64,000 nucleotides of DNA from Hymenoscyphus infarciens (GCA_001414345.1 LLCB01000214.1:1-64000), one strand, 5' to 3'. Shown: positions 11,701-24,060, counted from the first letter of the stretch. Made by a program: numbers and translations. The notes: generated by a model from the sequence alone, not told the origin.

Positions 11701-13929
11701 TAAATATTATTAAAGAATATAAAGAATAGATTAAGAAGGTTCTAAATTAGCTCTAAGAAGTAGAACTTTAAATAAATATTAAGAAAAGTAAATTTAGTAT
11801 TACTAGAGTTAAAGACTTAGGATTTATCTTAACTATAAAAAGACTTAAAGTTAACTTAGAAAAAGTAGAGCCTTTATAAAACTAGGTCTAACCTAATACT
11901 ATAATAAGTATAAAGTCTTATCTAGGGTTTATAGGATTCTATAAATAATTTATTAAAAGTTATACTAAAATTACTAAACCCTTAACTACGATAATATATC
12001 TTATAAAGCTGTTTCTATAAACATCTAAATATAACAAAGCCTTTAAAATACTAAGAACCTAGCTACTTACTATATAAACCTTATATTACTTTAACTCTAA
12101 TTATAATATAAAAGTAGAAATAGACTTCTTAGAAAGAGTAATAATAGATATATTCTTATAATAATATAATAGCTTTTAGTACTCTATTAGGTTCTACTTA
12201 TATATCCTAGTTAGCTATAAATTAAACTAAGAGATCTATAATAAAGAGCTATCTACTATTATAAAAGCTTTTAAGAAATAGCGCTCTAAACTTATATTAT
12301 ATTAGAAGTATATTAATATATATTTAGATTATAGATTATTAGAATACTTTATAATAACTAAGCTACTTATAGCTAAGTAAGTCTAATAAATAGAGTTTCT
12401 ATTAAACTTTAACTTCTAGATCTAATTTATATTTAAGAAAAGTAATTAAAAAGTAGATATATTAACCTAATATAAGTAAGACCTAAAAACCTATAATTAA
12501 GCTAAAGTAGATAGCTACTTATATACTCTTTTAGCATCTAATCATTTAGACCTCTAAATCAACACTAAACTTACTTAGACCTTTTTATAAGAATAGTCTA
12601 TCTCTTTTAATATAATTTAGTTAGATAATATTCTAGGAATAAGTTTAAATATAATTTAAAAGTTAAAAGAAGATAATCTATACTTCTTTTAAAAAGAATA
12701 TTATTAACTTCTAGATAGATACTACCTCTTATTAGATAATTTACTACTCTTTAAGAATCGACTTTATATTTAAAAGAATACTAAACTCTATATAAAACTA
12801 ATCTAAGAAGTCTATAACTAAGTATCTAGTACTTACTTAAGTATAAAAAAGATATACTAGTTATTAGTATAATACTACTACTAGGCTAGAATGTTTTTAG
12901 ACTATAGAAGGTATATAAGGAATTATTAAGCCTATAAATACTCTTATTCTTAATAAACTAAGTAATAAGGCTTTCTTTACTCTCTACTTATACTTAACTA
13001 TCTTATATAATATTTATATATAAACTTTAAATTATTCTTAAAAGATAAATATAGATTTAATACTATATTAGTATTTATTAACCAACTTAAAAAGGATTTA
13101 GTATTAATACTCTATTACTTAACTATAGATATTAAAGAATTAGCTAAACTTTTTATTTAATAGATTTACTGTTTTAGCTACTACTTTAAATCGATTACGT
13201 CTAATTAAGAACCTTAATTTATATTATTATTTTAGACTAAATTTTATTAAATAATTAGTATTAAGCTTAAGCTTAGTACTACTTACTATAAATAGATAAA
13301 TAGATAAACAAAGATAATAAACTAATATATTAATTAGAGACTAAGGCTCTTTATAACTTACTATTAAGATAATTAGAGCGAATTAATCCCTCTAATAGAT
13401 AGAGTATAAATAATACTTCTATACTTATCTATTAGTATAACCTCTTATTAGCTTAAGTTTAAACTTAATCTAAAGACTTTATAAGACTAGAATACACTAA
13501 AGACTTCTATTCTCTAAAAATAACTTAACTATAATAAGATAGTAAAAGTAGCTTAATATATATACTCTATTTAAGGAATAGCTAAAGATAATATAAGTAA
13601 AGCTTAGAAAAAGATAGAGAATAGTATAAATTAATACTAAAAAGCTATTAACTAAGACGTTAGAGATAAAGTCTACTTATCTACTAAGAATCTTAAAATA
13701 AATTATTCTAGCTAAAAGCTTACTAAATAGTAGATAGAACCTTTTAAAATACTAAAACGTATAAAACACTTCTATAAGCTAAAACTTCTTAAAAGCTTAT
13801 TAATTTATAATGTTTTTATCTTTAATATACTTTTAAAGAATCTAAATACCCTCCTACTAGAATAAGAGGCTCTAGAGCCTCTACTAGATATTATTAAAGG
13901 TATATAAGAATAGAAGGTATAAGAAATAC

Positions 13930-15569
13930 TTAGTAGTAGACTTTTTAGAAGATAGCTATAATATTAAGTAAAATAGGTTAGATATAATTCAAATCCTACT
14001 TAGTATCTTATAAACAATTTTTAAGATTTACTATATTATCTAAAAGACTTTTATACTAAATATCTAGAAGAGCTAGAACTACTCTAATACCTCTCTAAAT
14101 AGCTTAATATATAGGAATTAGATAAGAATTAGATAAAAGAGTTAATTTATAAAACTCTATTAATATTCTCTAATTCTAGTTACTTTTAATAAAGAACTTA
14201 TAATAAAAACCTAAGATAAAATACTAACTAGTAAGAATATTTGAAATTAATAAAGTAAAGAACTAAAACTAAGTTACTACTAAAATAGAGCTTACTAACT
14301 CTCTCTAAGCTATAGTCTCTCCTTTCTCTAACTTATTATCCTCTTCTCTACTCTTCTAAGCGTAAGAAGCTTAAATTAGCTCTTCCTCTACTACCTTCTT
14401 CTTATAGAGACGCTTCTTATTTTAGTAACTTCTTATAACTAGCTTTAGAAAGGACGCTTATAAACTCTTTAGATAAGCCTTAAAGAGAACCTAAACCTAG
14501 GTTTAGATAAAGGTCCTACTCTTTATAATATAGTATAAAGACTGTTAAATATTAGTAACTAAAACCCCTCTAATAAGTAAGAGGTACTTATAATAACCTT
14601 AGTATAAAACACCTAAGTCTCCTTTAGAAGAGTAAACTATACTTCTAAGCTATTCTTTAGTACCTCTATACTAGTAATAACTAATACCTTATCTAAAGCC
14701 TTTATAGCTTTCTTAACCTCCCTCTTCTTCTTCTTACTCTAAAGCTTACTAAACTCTTTCTTAATAAACTATAGTAACTATCTAAGTTAGAATAGATTTA
14801 GTATATATTTAGAATTAAACTTACTAAGATATATATAATATTCTACTCTATATAGTATCTATACTTCTTTAACTTTAGCTTCTTAAAAGCGTATATATAA
14901 TCTCTATTCTAAGATTTTACCTAAAGGTATTAAATATAGTAGACTTAGTAGGTAGCTAGAAGCGTACTAAGAGGATATAGAAGAGGCATTTTACTATATT
15001 AGATTAGCTTTAAATTAGGTCTAATTAAAGAGAGAAGAACTTACTTTTATATATATATATATAATATATATATATATTTTAAGAGATAAGTTAATATATA
15101 AGAATATACCTAATTAGAAAGTATTCTTACTATTTATATTATTTAAATAAAAAGAAAAGAAGAAGAGAAGTTAGAATTAGAGAAAAGTCGTCTACTAATA
15201 TACTACTTATAATAATAGCTATTACTTTATAATTATTATTTATTACTTAATAATTACTATTATAATATATAATAATAATAAGAATATAATAACTCTATAA
15301 TAGTATACTACTTTCTACCTACTAGCTAATTATTAGCTTCTCTTCTGTTTATATCTTATTATTATATAGTATATAGTAGTAAACAAAGAGTAATCAGCTC
15401 TTAAATAATAATACTACTAGTTACTAACCCTACCTTAACTACTAGATAGTATAATAGTAAGATAAGTTATATTCTTTATAATAAAAAGATAAATAATACT
15501 CTAATTAACCTAATACTTTACTAATTAATAACTAAAGACTTAAGATAAGTCTTTTTAAAAGAGAGAGAA
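13930..15569 (+). pseudogene. Gypsy B integrase C-terminus and 3' untranslated region
   Basis: About 13930-14110 decodes, through stops, to a chromodomain-like tail with the spacing of the fungal gypsy WYP...NFKN...LL..FH motif. The remaining 1.4 kb has no readable frame. It includes an alternating TA stretch near 15045-15075 and ends in a polypurine tract at 15557-15569. The whole segment is repeated at 18290-19867 in element A. Confidence 0.6.
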
Positions 15570-16065
15570 TATAATAGCATACTATTCTAGATTATTATAT
15601 AATAGCTAGATTATTATATAATAGTACTATCCTAAATTATTAGTATTCGTAAAACTACTAATATCTCTAAGCAGTGCTAATACCTCTAATACCCCTAGAG
15701 CTAAGATTATAAATAACTAATACTTATATAAGCAAAGTATTAAAAGTATTAATATCTAACATTTATATATAGAAGGGATTAAGGTTTAGATATTATATAT
15801 TTAGCTTTCTAAAGAATTAGAGGTTATATATTTAGCTTTTTAGCTCTTATTATTTAGTATTAGCTATATTAGATAGAGCTCGGTTATTATTATTATTAGA
15901 ACTTAAAAGCTTCTAACCTTCTTATATATAGACGTTTATATTTAGTATAGTAGAGAGATAGTTATTGTTTTCTTCTATATTAGTACCTAGTATCTATATA
16001 CGTTATTCTACTATACGCACTCCTATATACCTCTACTATAGTTATATGTATTTCGTACTATTATA
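15570..16065 (+). repeat. 3' LTR of gypsy element B
   Basis: 496-bp partner of 7968-8463, followed directly by ATCCT (16066-16070). Confidence 0.88.
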
Positions 16066-16070
16066 ATCCT

Positions 16071-19000
16071 AAAACAACGGTCGAAGAGACTAGTAAGACT
16101 TCTTAAATACGGACTAGATACGGTCGGTTATATAAGCTTTAGAAGTAGAGAATTAAGAAATAAGGAATTAGCTAGCTAAGCTAGAAAGACAGATAAGCGA
16201 TCTTATAATTTAAAGTTAATAAAATACTTTGCCTTTAAACCCTCTCTAATCTAACTCTCTTCTACTTCTAAGTTCGAATTTATACCCCTTTTAGCTATAA
16301 GCAGCTACTTCTAATACCTTCTAATAACCCTCTTCTAAGGCTACCTCTCTTTTTAAAAGACTCTCTAAACCCTCTTTAATCTATAACTATATACTAAGAC
16401 TTAGAAGATTCTAATAAAATAATAAGTAAGACTTCTTAGATATAGATAATATATTAATAAGATAGTAGTATAAAAATAAAGGATAAAACAATCGGTTAAA
16501 TAAGATAGATATAATTATAAGCGAACTATAAAGTTAATAAATACTCTATCTCTAAACCCTTACTAATTTAACCCCTCTTTTAAACCTTTGTTTAAACCCT
16601 TCTTTACTTTTTAAAGCCTATGTTTAGACCTCTTTTACTTATAAGCTCTTACTCTTAATAAACTTCCTACTACTTCTTAAACCTTGAATTAGATATAAAT
16701 CGGTTAAAATACACTTTCTATTAGAACGAAACTTAGAAACGAGCTCTTAGCTAAGTTATCGCTGTTTCTTAACTAAATATTATCTAACTTTACTTTAAAC
16801 TTTTCCTTTAAAAATACCTCTACTAGTAGACATTTAAAAAGACTACGGTTATAGACCGAGTCTCTACTAGTATAAAAGGTAAAAGAGATAGAAGTTAAAA
16901 GAGAAAGAAGTAGAATTAAAAGAAGAATACGCTAAAGAAACTTTTACTAACTTTAAAAGGTTACTTTTTAAGTATAGCTATACTTAGAGAGATACTAGAA
17001 TTAGAAAGGTTCTTTTATATATAGAATAAAACAAGATTATACCTTAGCTCTAAAACGTATCTACTACTCTTAAGAGACGCTAGAATTACAACTTTGCTAA
17101 GATAGTAAATAATCTTTTAGCTATAGATAAGGAGACCCGCTAAAACGCTAAGTTATAAGATATTAGCACTACGGTTTAGAATACCCCTCTATCTAGCTCT
17201 AAACTCCCTATAATACGACAGCGAATCGTCCTCTACTTTAGAAGTAGAATCGGAATCAGAAGATAAATAAGTTCTTAAGTACTCTGAAGAGAATAAGGCG
17301 GCCTACGAGCCTGAGCAACACAGTCCTACGATAGTACCGATAAATGTCGTACCTGAAACTATACCCCTTTATTATTGTCCTAGACTTCGGATAATAATTT
17401 TAACTTTGACAACTTCGGTATTAAGTTTATTTAACTAGCTAAAACTACCCCTTTTATTATCTTAAACTTTAGATAGCGAAACCCTAACAACTTCGGAAAC
17501 AACTTCGCCTTTAACTATCCGAAACTCCTCCTTTTATTATCTAGATACTTCGGATAGCGTTTTTAACATTTAGTAATAAACTCTTTTAACTAGCTAAAAC
17601 GCCACCGACTCTAATAAGAGTCTTATAGTTATTACTTTCTTACTTTCTTTTACTTCTAGTAGAGCTAGAAGTTCTTTTTTTATCTAAATTCGACTTAGAT
17701 ACGAATCAGTACGCTCTTGAAAGGATAGTGACCTCTTAGCTAAGTTATTACTATCTACGACATTATCGACTTTTTAGTTTAGACTTTACTCTAAATCCTT
17801 ACCGACCTTAGTTTAGACGAACTTACTTTCTTTTATATCTAGTAGGCTAGATGTTTTATTCGAATTCGAATCAGATACGAATTAGTATACCTTCGAAGTA
17901 AACTCTTAGCTAAGATATCACTATTACCTATAACTTTACCTCTCGATATTCGCTTTCAACTCTAATCTGAATTTGCTTCTAACTTTATTCTAAACTTTTT
18001 TAGACCTATACTCTTTTAGTAATTCGAATTAGATACAAATTAGTACGCTCTCGAAGTAAGCTCTTAACTAAGTTATTACTGCCTCTTAACTAAACGACTT
18101 CCGACTCTATTTAGAATTCGCCTCTGTCTCTGCTTTGAACTTTTTGAACTTTTTAAACTTTTTAAACTTTTTCCGACCTGCTAGACAGGATTAGACTACA
18201 CTTTTTTAGCGAACGCGAATACTTGTACTTTAATACTAAAGGATTAGAAACGAAGTCTCTTTTATAAGCATCTACGAAGTCGGTTATAATTTAAATCCTG
18301 CTTAGTATCTTATAAACAATTTTTAGGGTTTACTATATTATCTAAGAAACTTTTATACTAAATATTTAGAAGAGCTAGGACTACTCTAATACCTCTCTAA
18401 ATAGTTTAACATATAAGAATTAGATAAGAATTAAGTAAAAGAGTTAATTTATAAAACTCTATTAAATACCCTCTAATTCTAGTTACTTTTAATAAAGAAC
18501 TTATAATAAAAATCTAAGATAAAACACTAACTAGTAGAAATATTTAAAATTAATAAAGTAAAGAACTAAGACTAAGTTACTACTAAAACAGGGCCTACTA
18601 ACTCTCTCTAAGTTATAGCCTCTCCTTCTTTTAACTTATTATCCTCCTCTCTACCCTTCTAAGTATAAGAAGCCTAAATTAGCTCTTCTTCTACCTCCTT
18701 CTTATAAGCACGCTTCTTACCTTAACAACCTCTAATAACTAGCTTTAGAGAGAACGCTTATAAACTCTTTAAATAAGCCTTAAAGAGGACCTAAACTTAG
18801 GTTTAGATAGAGGTCCTACTCTCTATAGTATAATATAAGAACTATTAAATATTAGTAACTGAAACTACTCTAATAAGTAAGAGGTACTTATAGTAACCTT
18901 AGCGCGAAGCGCCTAAGTCTCTTCTAGAAGAGTGAACTATACTTCTAAACTATTCTTTAGTACTTTTATACTAGTAATAACTAATACCTTATCTAAAGCC

Positions 19001-19867
19001 TTAGTAGCCTTCTTAATCTCTCTTTTCTCCTTCTTACTTTTAAGTATACTAAACTCCTTCCTAATAAACTATAGTAACTATCTAAGTTAGAATAAATTTA
19101 GTATATATTTAAGATTAAACTTACTAGGATATATATAGTATTCTACTCAATATAGTACTTATACTTTTTTAACTTTAGCTTCTTAAAAGTATATATATAA
19201 TCTCTATTTTAAGATTTTATCTAAAGGTACTAAACGTAGTAGACTTAGTAAGTAGCTAGAAGTATACTAGGAGGATATAGAAGAGGTATTTTACTATATT
19301 AGATTAGTCTTAATTTAGGTCTAATTAAAGAGAGAAGAACTTACTTTTATATATATATATATAATATATATATATATTCTAGGAGATAAGTTAGTATATA
19401 AAAATATACTTAATTAGAGAGTATTCTTACTATTTATATTATTTAGATAAAAAGAAAAGAAGAAGAGAAGTTAGAATTAGAGAAAAGTCGCTTACTAATA
19501 TACTATTTATAATAATAGCTATTACTTTATAATTATTATTTATTACTTAATAATTACTATTATAATATATAATAATAGTAAGAATATAATAACTCTATAG
19601 TAGTATACCGCTTTCTATCTAATAGTTAATTATTAGCCTCTCTTCTATTTACATCCTATTATTATATAGCTATAGTAGTAAACAAAGAGTGATTAGCTTT
19701 TAAATAATAATACTACTAGCTACTAACCCTACTCTAACTACTAGATATTATAATAGTAGATAAATTATATTCTTTATAATAAAAAGATAAATAATACTCT
19801 AATTAACCTAATATTATGTTAATTAATAACTAAAGACTTAAGATAAGTCTTTTTAAAGAAGAGAGAA
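16071..19867 (+). pseudogene. Internal region of gypsy element A (gag relic, unique spacer, shared 3' region)
   Basis: This continues element A after the B insertion. A stretch near 16920-17150 is clearly homologous to B's gag at 9640-9840. The segment 17170-18280 has higher GC and several similar sub-blocks (for example GACTTCGG-like and 'cttagctaagttat'-like phrases recur), and has no match in B. From about 18290 to 19867 it matches 13990-15569 of B. No RT motifs were found. Confidence 0.7.
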
Positions 19868-20362
19868 TATAATAGTATACTATCCTAGATTATTATATAA
19901 TAGCTAGATTATTATATAATAGTACTATCTTAAATTATTAGTATTTATAAAACTGCTAATACTTCTAAGTAGTGCTAATATCTCTAATATCTCTAGAGCT
20001 AAGGTTATGAATAACTAATACTTATATAAGTAAAGTACTAAAGGTATTAATATCTAATATTTATATATAGAAGGGATTAAGGTTTAGATGTTATATATTT
20101 AGCTTTCTAAAGGATTAGAGGTTATATATTTAGCTTTTTAGCTCTTATTATTTAGTATTAGCTATATTAGATAGAGCTTAGTTATTATTATTATTAGAAC
20201 TTAGAAGCTTCTAAACTCTTATATATAAACGTTTATATTTAGTATAAAAGAGAGATAGTTATTATTTTCTTCTATATTAGTGTCTAGTATTTATATATAT
20301 TATTCTACTATACGTACTCCTATATATCTCTACTATAGTTATGTGTATTTCGTGCTATTATA
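19868..20362 (+). repeat. 3' LTR of gypsy element A
   Basis: 495 bp, preceded by a polypurine tract (19855-19867) and followed by AATAT (20363-20367), the partner of 7007-7011. Confidence 0.88.
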
Positions 20363-20367
20363 AATAT

Positions 20368-21616
20368 TAGCTTTACTATTACTAATATAAGTATAGCTCT
20401 TATTAAGCTTAATATTCTAACCTTTATTAGCTAAAGAGTAAGCTGAAATAAGAGTATTCTTAAGACTAGAGACGTAATATACGTCTTTAATAAGTAGCTC
20501 TTTACCTTTATAAGTAATAGATATATTACCTTTACTTAGTCGAGATACTTTAGTATTATTAGCTACTATAATAGAGCTATTAAGCTCTTTAAAATTAAGA
20601 AGCTAGCTTTTAATAGACGTGAAGTAATTAGAGGCCCCGGAGTCTAATACTAGTTTTCTTTTATTACTAGTATAACTAGTTATAGTATTTTTATTATTAC
20701 TATTAATACTAGCCGACATAATAACTCTAGGTGAAATAGTAGAGTTATTAGACAAGTCTTCGTCTTCGTCTTTATCTTTTTCTTTATTCTTCTTTTTATT
20801 CTTTTTAGAAGAGTTATTATTACTAGTATTATTACTAGTATTATTAGAGCTCTTTCTAAGCTCCGGGTAAAGTATAAAGCATTTACTCTTAATATACCTC
20901 TTTTTATTATAGTAGATACATAGAGAGCTAGTTTTAATAGAAGCTTTATTAGCTTCTAAATCACTTCTTTGAGTCATTCTAGACTCTTCGTCTATAAGGT
21001 CGCTTATTAGCTCTTCTAGGTCGATAGAACTAACGTCGTTTCCTATATCTTCGTACTTTCTAGATATAAAAGAATCGAAAGAACTAGGAAGGCTATTAAA
21101 TATAGTAACTAATATAAAAGCATTAGAAACCTTTTCGTCTAAGCTTCTTAAGTATATAGCCGAGGACTGAATTTCGGATATATATTCCTCTATAGTACTA
21201 AAGTTACTATAGCGGGTATTAGTTATCTTATTATAATATCGACCTACTAGTTCTAGACTAGAGCTACTAAAATCAGACTTAATCTTATTCTAAAGTATAG
21301 AAGGGGAATCGATATCTATATATCTCTTTATATTATTAGAAGATATAATAGATTCTAAAGCAGCTAGAGCTTTATTACTTTTAGCTCTATAGTCGTCGAG
21401 TTTATCCTTATATCTAATCGCTAATTCGTCTGATTTAGCTTCGAGCTTTCCTTCTTCTGTCTTATTATAATATAAAGACTTCTTAGGTTCTTTAATAGTA
21501 CCTAAGATATAAGGTATAAAGCTGTTTATCTTAAGAAATAGCTTAGCTTCTATAAGCTACTCTATATAATTAGAGCGGCCGATTAGCTTCTCTTCTTCAA
21601 ACGAAGTAGAAGACAT
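20368..21616 (-). pseudogene. Copia element gag-protease region
   Basis: On the minus strand the ATG at 21616 begins a gag-like frame (EEEKLIGRSNY...IEAKLFLKI) typical of copia gag (UBN2/DUF4219 class), with in-frame TAG stops and at least one frame break. An open stretch of 124 codons (20603-20977) holds the knuckle, with spacing CX2CX4HX4C but two ligands read as Tyr, a Lys/Asp/Asn-rich linker, and the protease signature LDSGAS. The frame is then cut at 20368 by the gypsy insertion. This part is less mutated than the gypsy bodies. Confidence 0.78.
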
Positions 21617-21639
21617 ATTTAAAAACCCCTTTTTTAAAG

Positions 21640-22290
21640 TCTATATATATATATATATATATAGATTAAAACGTACTCTTTTAAACAAGTACTTATTAGC
21701 GTTTTTAGTTAAAGAGATAATAAGTTCTTATATTCTCTTTCGAATATAAAACACTTTACTATACTACTTCTTCTTACTAAGCTAACTTATCTTATATAAG
21801 AATAAGATAATCTATATACTAATTAAGCTATACTTAACTCTCTCCGAGGATAGCTTCTTATAAGTATAGATAATAGTAGTCTTATATAATCTAAAAGTCT
21901 ACTAGAAGAGATAGCTACTTCTTACTAGCTTCTTTATATATATAAGTCCCTATATAAAGGTAGCTATAAGCCTAGGCTCCTTGGTTTAAGAAGAAGGCTA
22001 TACCACCCGCTATGGGATGACGTAATCGTATAGATATAGCCGCAGGTCTAAGTATAAGTAGTATATATACGAGTTTTCGTATATATTTACTTATATCTCT
22101 AGCTTTACTCTCGCTAGAGCTCTTGTCTTAGAGACGTAGGACACAGATCTCTTACTAAAGACTTCACTATTAGAGAGGGGTAGAGAGAGTAGAGTATACC
22201 ACCGAATATAACGGTATTCGGACCGGAAGTCAGGTGAGGTCACGTGATATCACGTGACAAGGCAATTTCGGCTCTAGAGACCTAAAAATG
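21640..22290 (-). other. Leader of the copia element, GC-richer than the rest
   Basis: About 650 bp between LTR and gag start. Its distal part (22000-22290) keeps far more GC and CpG than the surrounding block. It holds a perfect 20-bp palindrome (22239-22258) containing two CACGTG cores, and an inverted repeat CCGAATA/TATTCGG at 22202-22221. No open frame was seen. Confidence 0.6.
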
Positions 22291-22309
22291 GCTCTCCGGG
22301 CTCATAACC
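22291..22309 (-). other. Probable primer-binding site for a half initiator tRNA-Met
   Basis: The plus strand next to the LTR reads GCTCTCCGGGCTCATAACC. This matches the anticodon stem-loop of eukaryotic initiator tRNA-Met (GGGCUCAUAACC around the CAU anticodon) and not a tRNA 3' end. The minus-strand element RNA would therefore pair with the 3' end of a cleaved 5' half-tRNA. Drosophila copia and yeast Ty5 are known to prime this way. It abuts the LTR directly. Confidence 0.7.
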
Positions 22310-22710
22310 TATAAGAGGTTATATACGTATAAGGTAGACTATAGAGTAGGCTATAGAGTAGGTTAGAAGTACGTAAGTTGAATCGATATAGAGTAGGTTA
22401 GATAATCGCTAAATCACGTTTCTAAGAAGTTAAAGTATAAGTATAAAAGACTTAGTAAATTTTAACTTTTAACTTGATTTCTAACTAAAAGATAGAAGAG
22501 GGCTATATATACTTCTAGAGTAAATACTAGAAGCTTCTATAGCTTATAGATCAAAGAGGTTACTAGAAGGTTCTAGGGATCACGTGTTCGCTTAACTATA
22601 ACCGAGAACGTAACCGAACCTTCTAGACAATACTAGAAAGAACTAGTATAGACTAAGGTTTAAACCTAAAGCTTATTAGTAAGTAAGGTAATTATTACCT
22701 AATACTAATA
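22310..22710 (-). repeat. Copia element 5' LTR
   Basis: 401 bp, a direct repeat of 5766-6166. The right side is followed by CCTTT (22711-22715). It retains more CpG than the left copy (for example a CACGTG where the left copy reads TATATA), so the two LTRs have been mutated to different degrees. Confidence 0.85.
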
Positions 22711-22715
22711 CCTTT

Positions 22716-23686
22716 ATTAGCTTAAGAGTTAAATCCGGCTTAAATACCTCTTATTTAAAAAAGTAACTAGTATCGTATATAACTTACTTAAAGCTAGACT
22801 TAGATAGGTTCTTAAAATCGTTGTCGTTTCTAGTAAAGCTAAGTTTAAAGAGAAGTATAAGAGAGGTCTTTCGTCGGTTTTCTCGAGAGAAGATAATATA
22901 GATAATTATTTAGTTTTATAGATAGAGAGTAAGCTTTATAGATATAGAAGAAAGACGAGGTCGGTTAATATTATTACTAATTACTTATAAAAGAGCTTAT
23001 AAAGTCGTTCTACTTCTTATCTTCTCGGTATTCTCTTATACACGTATTTAAATTCGTCTTATATCTAACGTAGTTATAGATATATCGAGTAGAATAGCGT
23101 TCTTATAAAGTTGCTCTATCTAATCCGAGGATAGAGAAGAGGCTACTATTATAGTCCTCTAAGTAAGTGAGACTTGCTTTTAATTCGTCTTTTAATAGAG
23201 AGGTTATCGACCTTTCGTATTAATATATTTAGTAGATATATTTATAAGAGAAAATAAAGTATAGTTATTTAATAATAATTTAATAAAAAGTATTAGATTC
23301 GTCTATTTTAGTATATTTTTAAGGCTAGATAATACTTATATACGAGCCTATAACGCCTAGAATACCCGACTAAGTACTCTATAACCTTAGTAGTAATAGT
23401 TAAATTAGAGTATTATAAGAAGATAGTTTAAGAGCTTTAGTAGTAAGATAATAGTAAATAAATATATACGGTGTAAAGTTATAGCTATTATACTTTTAAA
23501 TAGTTTAAAAATATTAATAGTTTAGTAATAGTTTATTAGATAGTAGTTAAAGTAGAGATTATAGTTAGAAGTAGTAATAGTATATCTATAGTATAATAAT
23601 CTAAAGTAGTAAGCCTTAGTAGACTAGGCTTATTTAGACTAGTAAGAGGCTAAAGTATCTTTTTAGAACTCTTCTATAAAATATAT
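22716..23686. other. Unassigned RIP-mutated sequence
   Basis: The continuation of the target into which the copia element inserted. AT-rich, no recognised motif, no frame over 60 codons. Confidence 0.5.
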
Positions 23687-24060
23687 TATAATAGTACGAA
23701 ATATATATTACTACTAAAGAGATATATAAGAGTACGTTTAAGATAGAATAATATATATAAATACTAGATACTAATATAGAAGAAAAGGAAAAACTATCTC
23801 TCTTCTATACTAAGTATAAATATCTATATATAAGAGGCTAGAAACTACTAAGTTCTAATAATAATAATAACTAAGCTCTATCTAATATAGCTAATACTAA
23901 ATAATAAGAGCTTTAAAGCTAAATATATAATATCTAAATCTTAATCTCTTTAGTATCTTCTATTATATAAGTATTAGGTTAATTATAATCTTAGTCTTAA
24001 GATATTAGAGATATTAGTAGTTTCACGAATACTAGTAATTTAGAATAGCGTACTATTATA
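23687..24060 (-). repeat. Solo LTR, gypsy-related, reverse orientation, TATAT target duplication
   Basis: 374 bp, the reverse complement of the 5211-5580 type. It is bounded by TATAATAG and CTATTATA and flanked by TATAT at 23682-23686 and 24061-24065. In this AT-rich context the TATAT match alone is weak, but the ends and length are consistent. Confidence 0.75.

Larger units (their letters stand above)
7968..16065 (+). mobile_element. Gypsy-type element B: pol-bearing Ty3/gypsy LTR retrotransposon, RIP-inactivated
   Basis: 8098 bp with 496-bp LTRs (7968-8463 and 15570-16065) and TSD ATCCT (7963-7967 and 16066-16070). The body encodes gag with a knuckle (10081-10122), protease (ALVDxG-like, 10365-10388), and reverse transcriptase: FYINYKKLN at 11376, TKLDIR at 11481 and YLDN at 11676, all in one frame with the protease. 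An RNase H-like VEID lies near 12115, and there is a chromodomain-like C-terminal tail near 13930-14110. Many stops (TAA/TAG) interrupt every frame. A polypurine tract at 15557-15569 abuts the 3' LTR and fixes the plus orientation. Gag-PR-RT-RH-IN-chromodomain order is that of fungal chromovirus-type gypsy elements; the integrase core itself I could not verify. Confidence 0.87.
7012..20362 (+). mobile_element. Gypsy-type element A: non-autonomous, gag-only, with element B nested inside
   Basis: Outer LTRs lie at 7012-7506 and 19868-20362 (495 bp each, TATAATA at the left end, TATTATA at the right), with TSD AATAT at 7007-7011 and 20363-20367. Element B (7968-16065) interrupts it just after the leader. 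Removing B leaves about 5.2 kb of A (7012-7967 plus 16071-20362). It keeps a region homologous to B's gag (about 16900-17160), then about 1.1 kb not matched in B (17170-18280), then the 3' region shared with B (18290-19867), including a chromodomain-like tail. I find no RT, RNase H or integrase core. A polypurine tract lies at 19855-19867. A gag-bearing, pol-less LTR element of this kind would depend on an autonomous relative such as B. Confidence 0.82.
5766..22710 (-). mobile_element. Copia-type LTR retrotransposon, internally deleted and interrupted
   Basis: Bounded by 401-bp LTRs at 5766-6166 and 22310-22710, with the 5-bp duplication CCTTT at 5761-5765 and 22711-22715. Transcription runs on the minus strand. 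Going down from 22309 there is a primer site next to the LTR, a leader of about 690 bp, gag from the ATG at 21616, a CCHC knuckle and a protease DSGAS motif (in 20603-20977). A 13.35-kb gypsy insertion follows (7012-20362, TSD AATAT). The frame resumes at 7006 and runs to a region resembling the start of a copia reverse transcriptase (about 6500-6620). Integrase and most of the RT are missing, so without the insertion the element is only about 3.6 kb and non-autonomous. A purine-rich tract on the minus strand abuts the 3' LTR at 6167-6177. Confidence 0.85.

Noticed and set aside
20603..20977. A host gene encoding a 124-aa Ser/Asn/Lys-rich protein
   Set aside because: The knuckle spacing and LDSGAS protease motif place it in the copia gag-pol region, and the frame continues on both sides as element sequence.
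22291..22309. A tRNA gene (initiator Met)
   Set aside because: Only the anticodon-arm part matches, with no acceptor stem or T arm, and it abuts an LTR; a primer-binding site explains it better.
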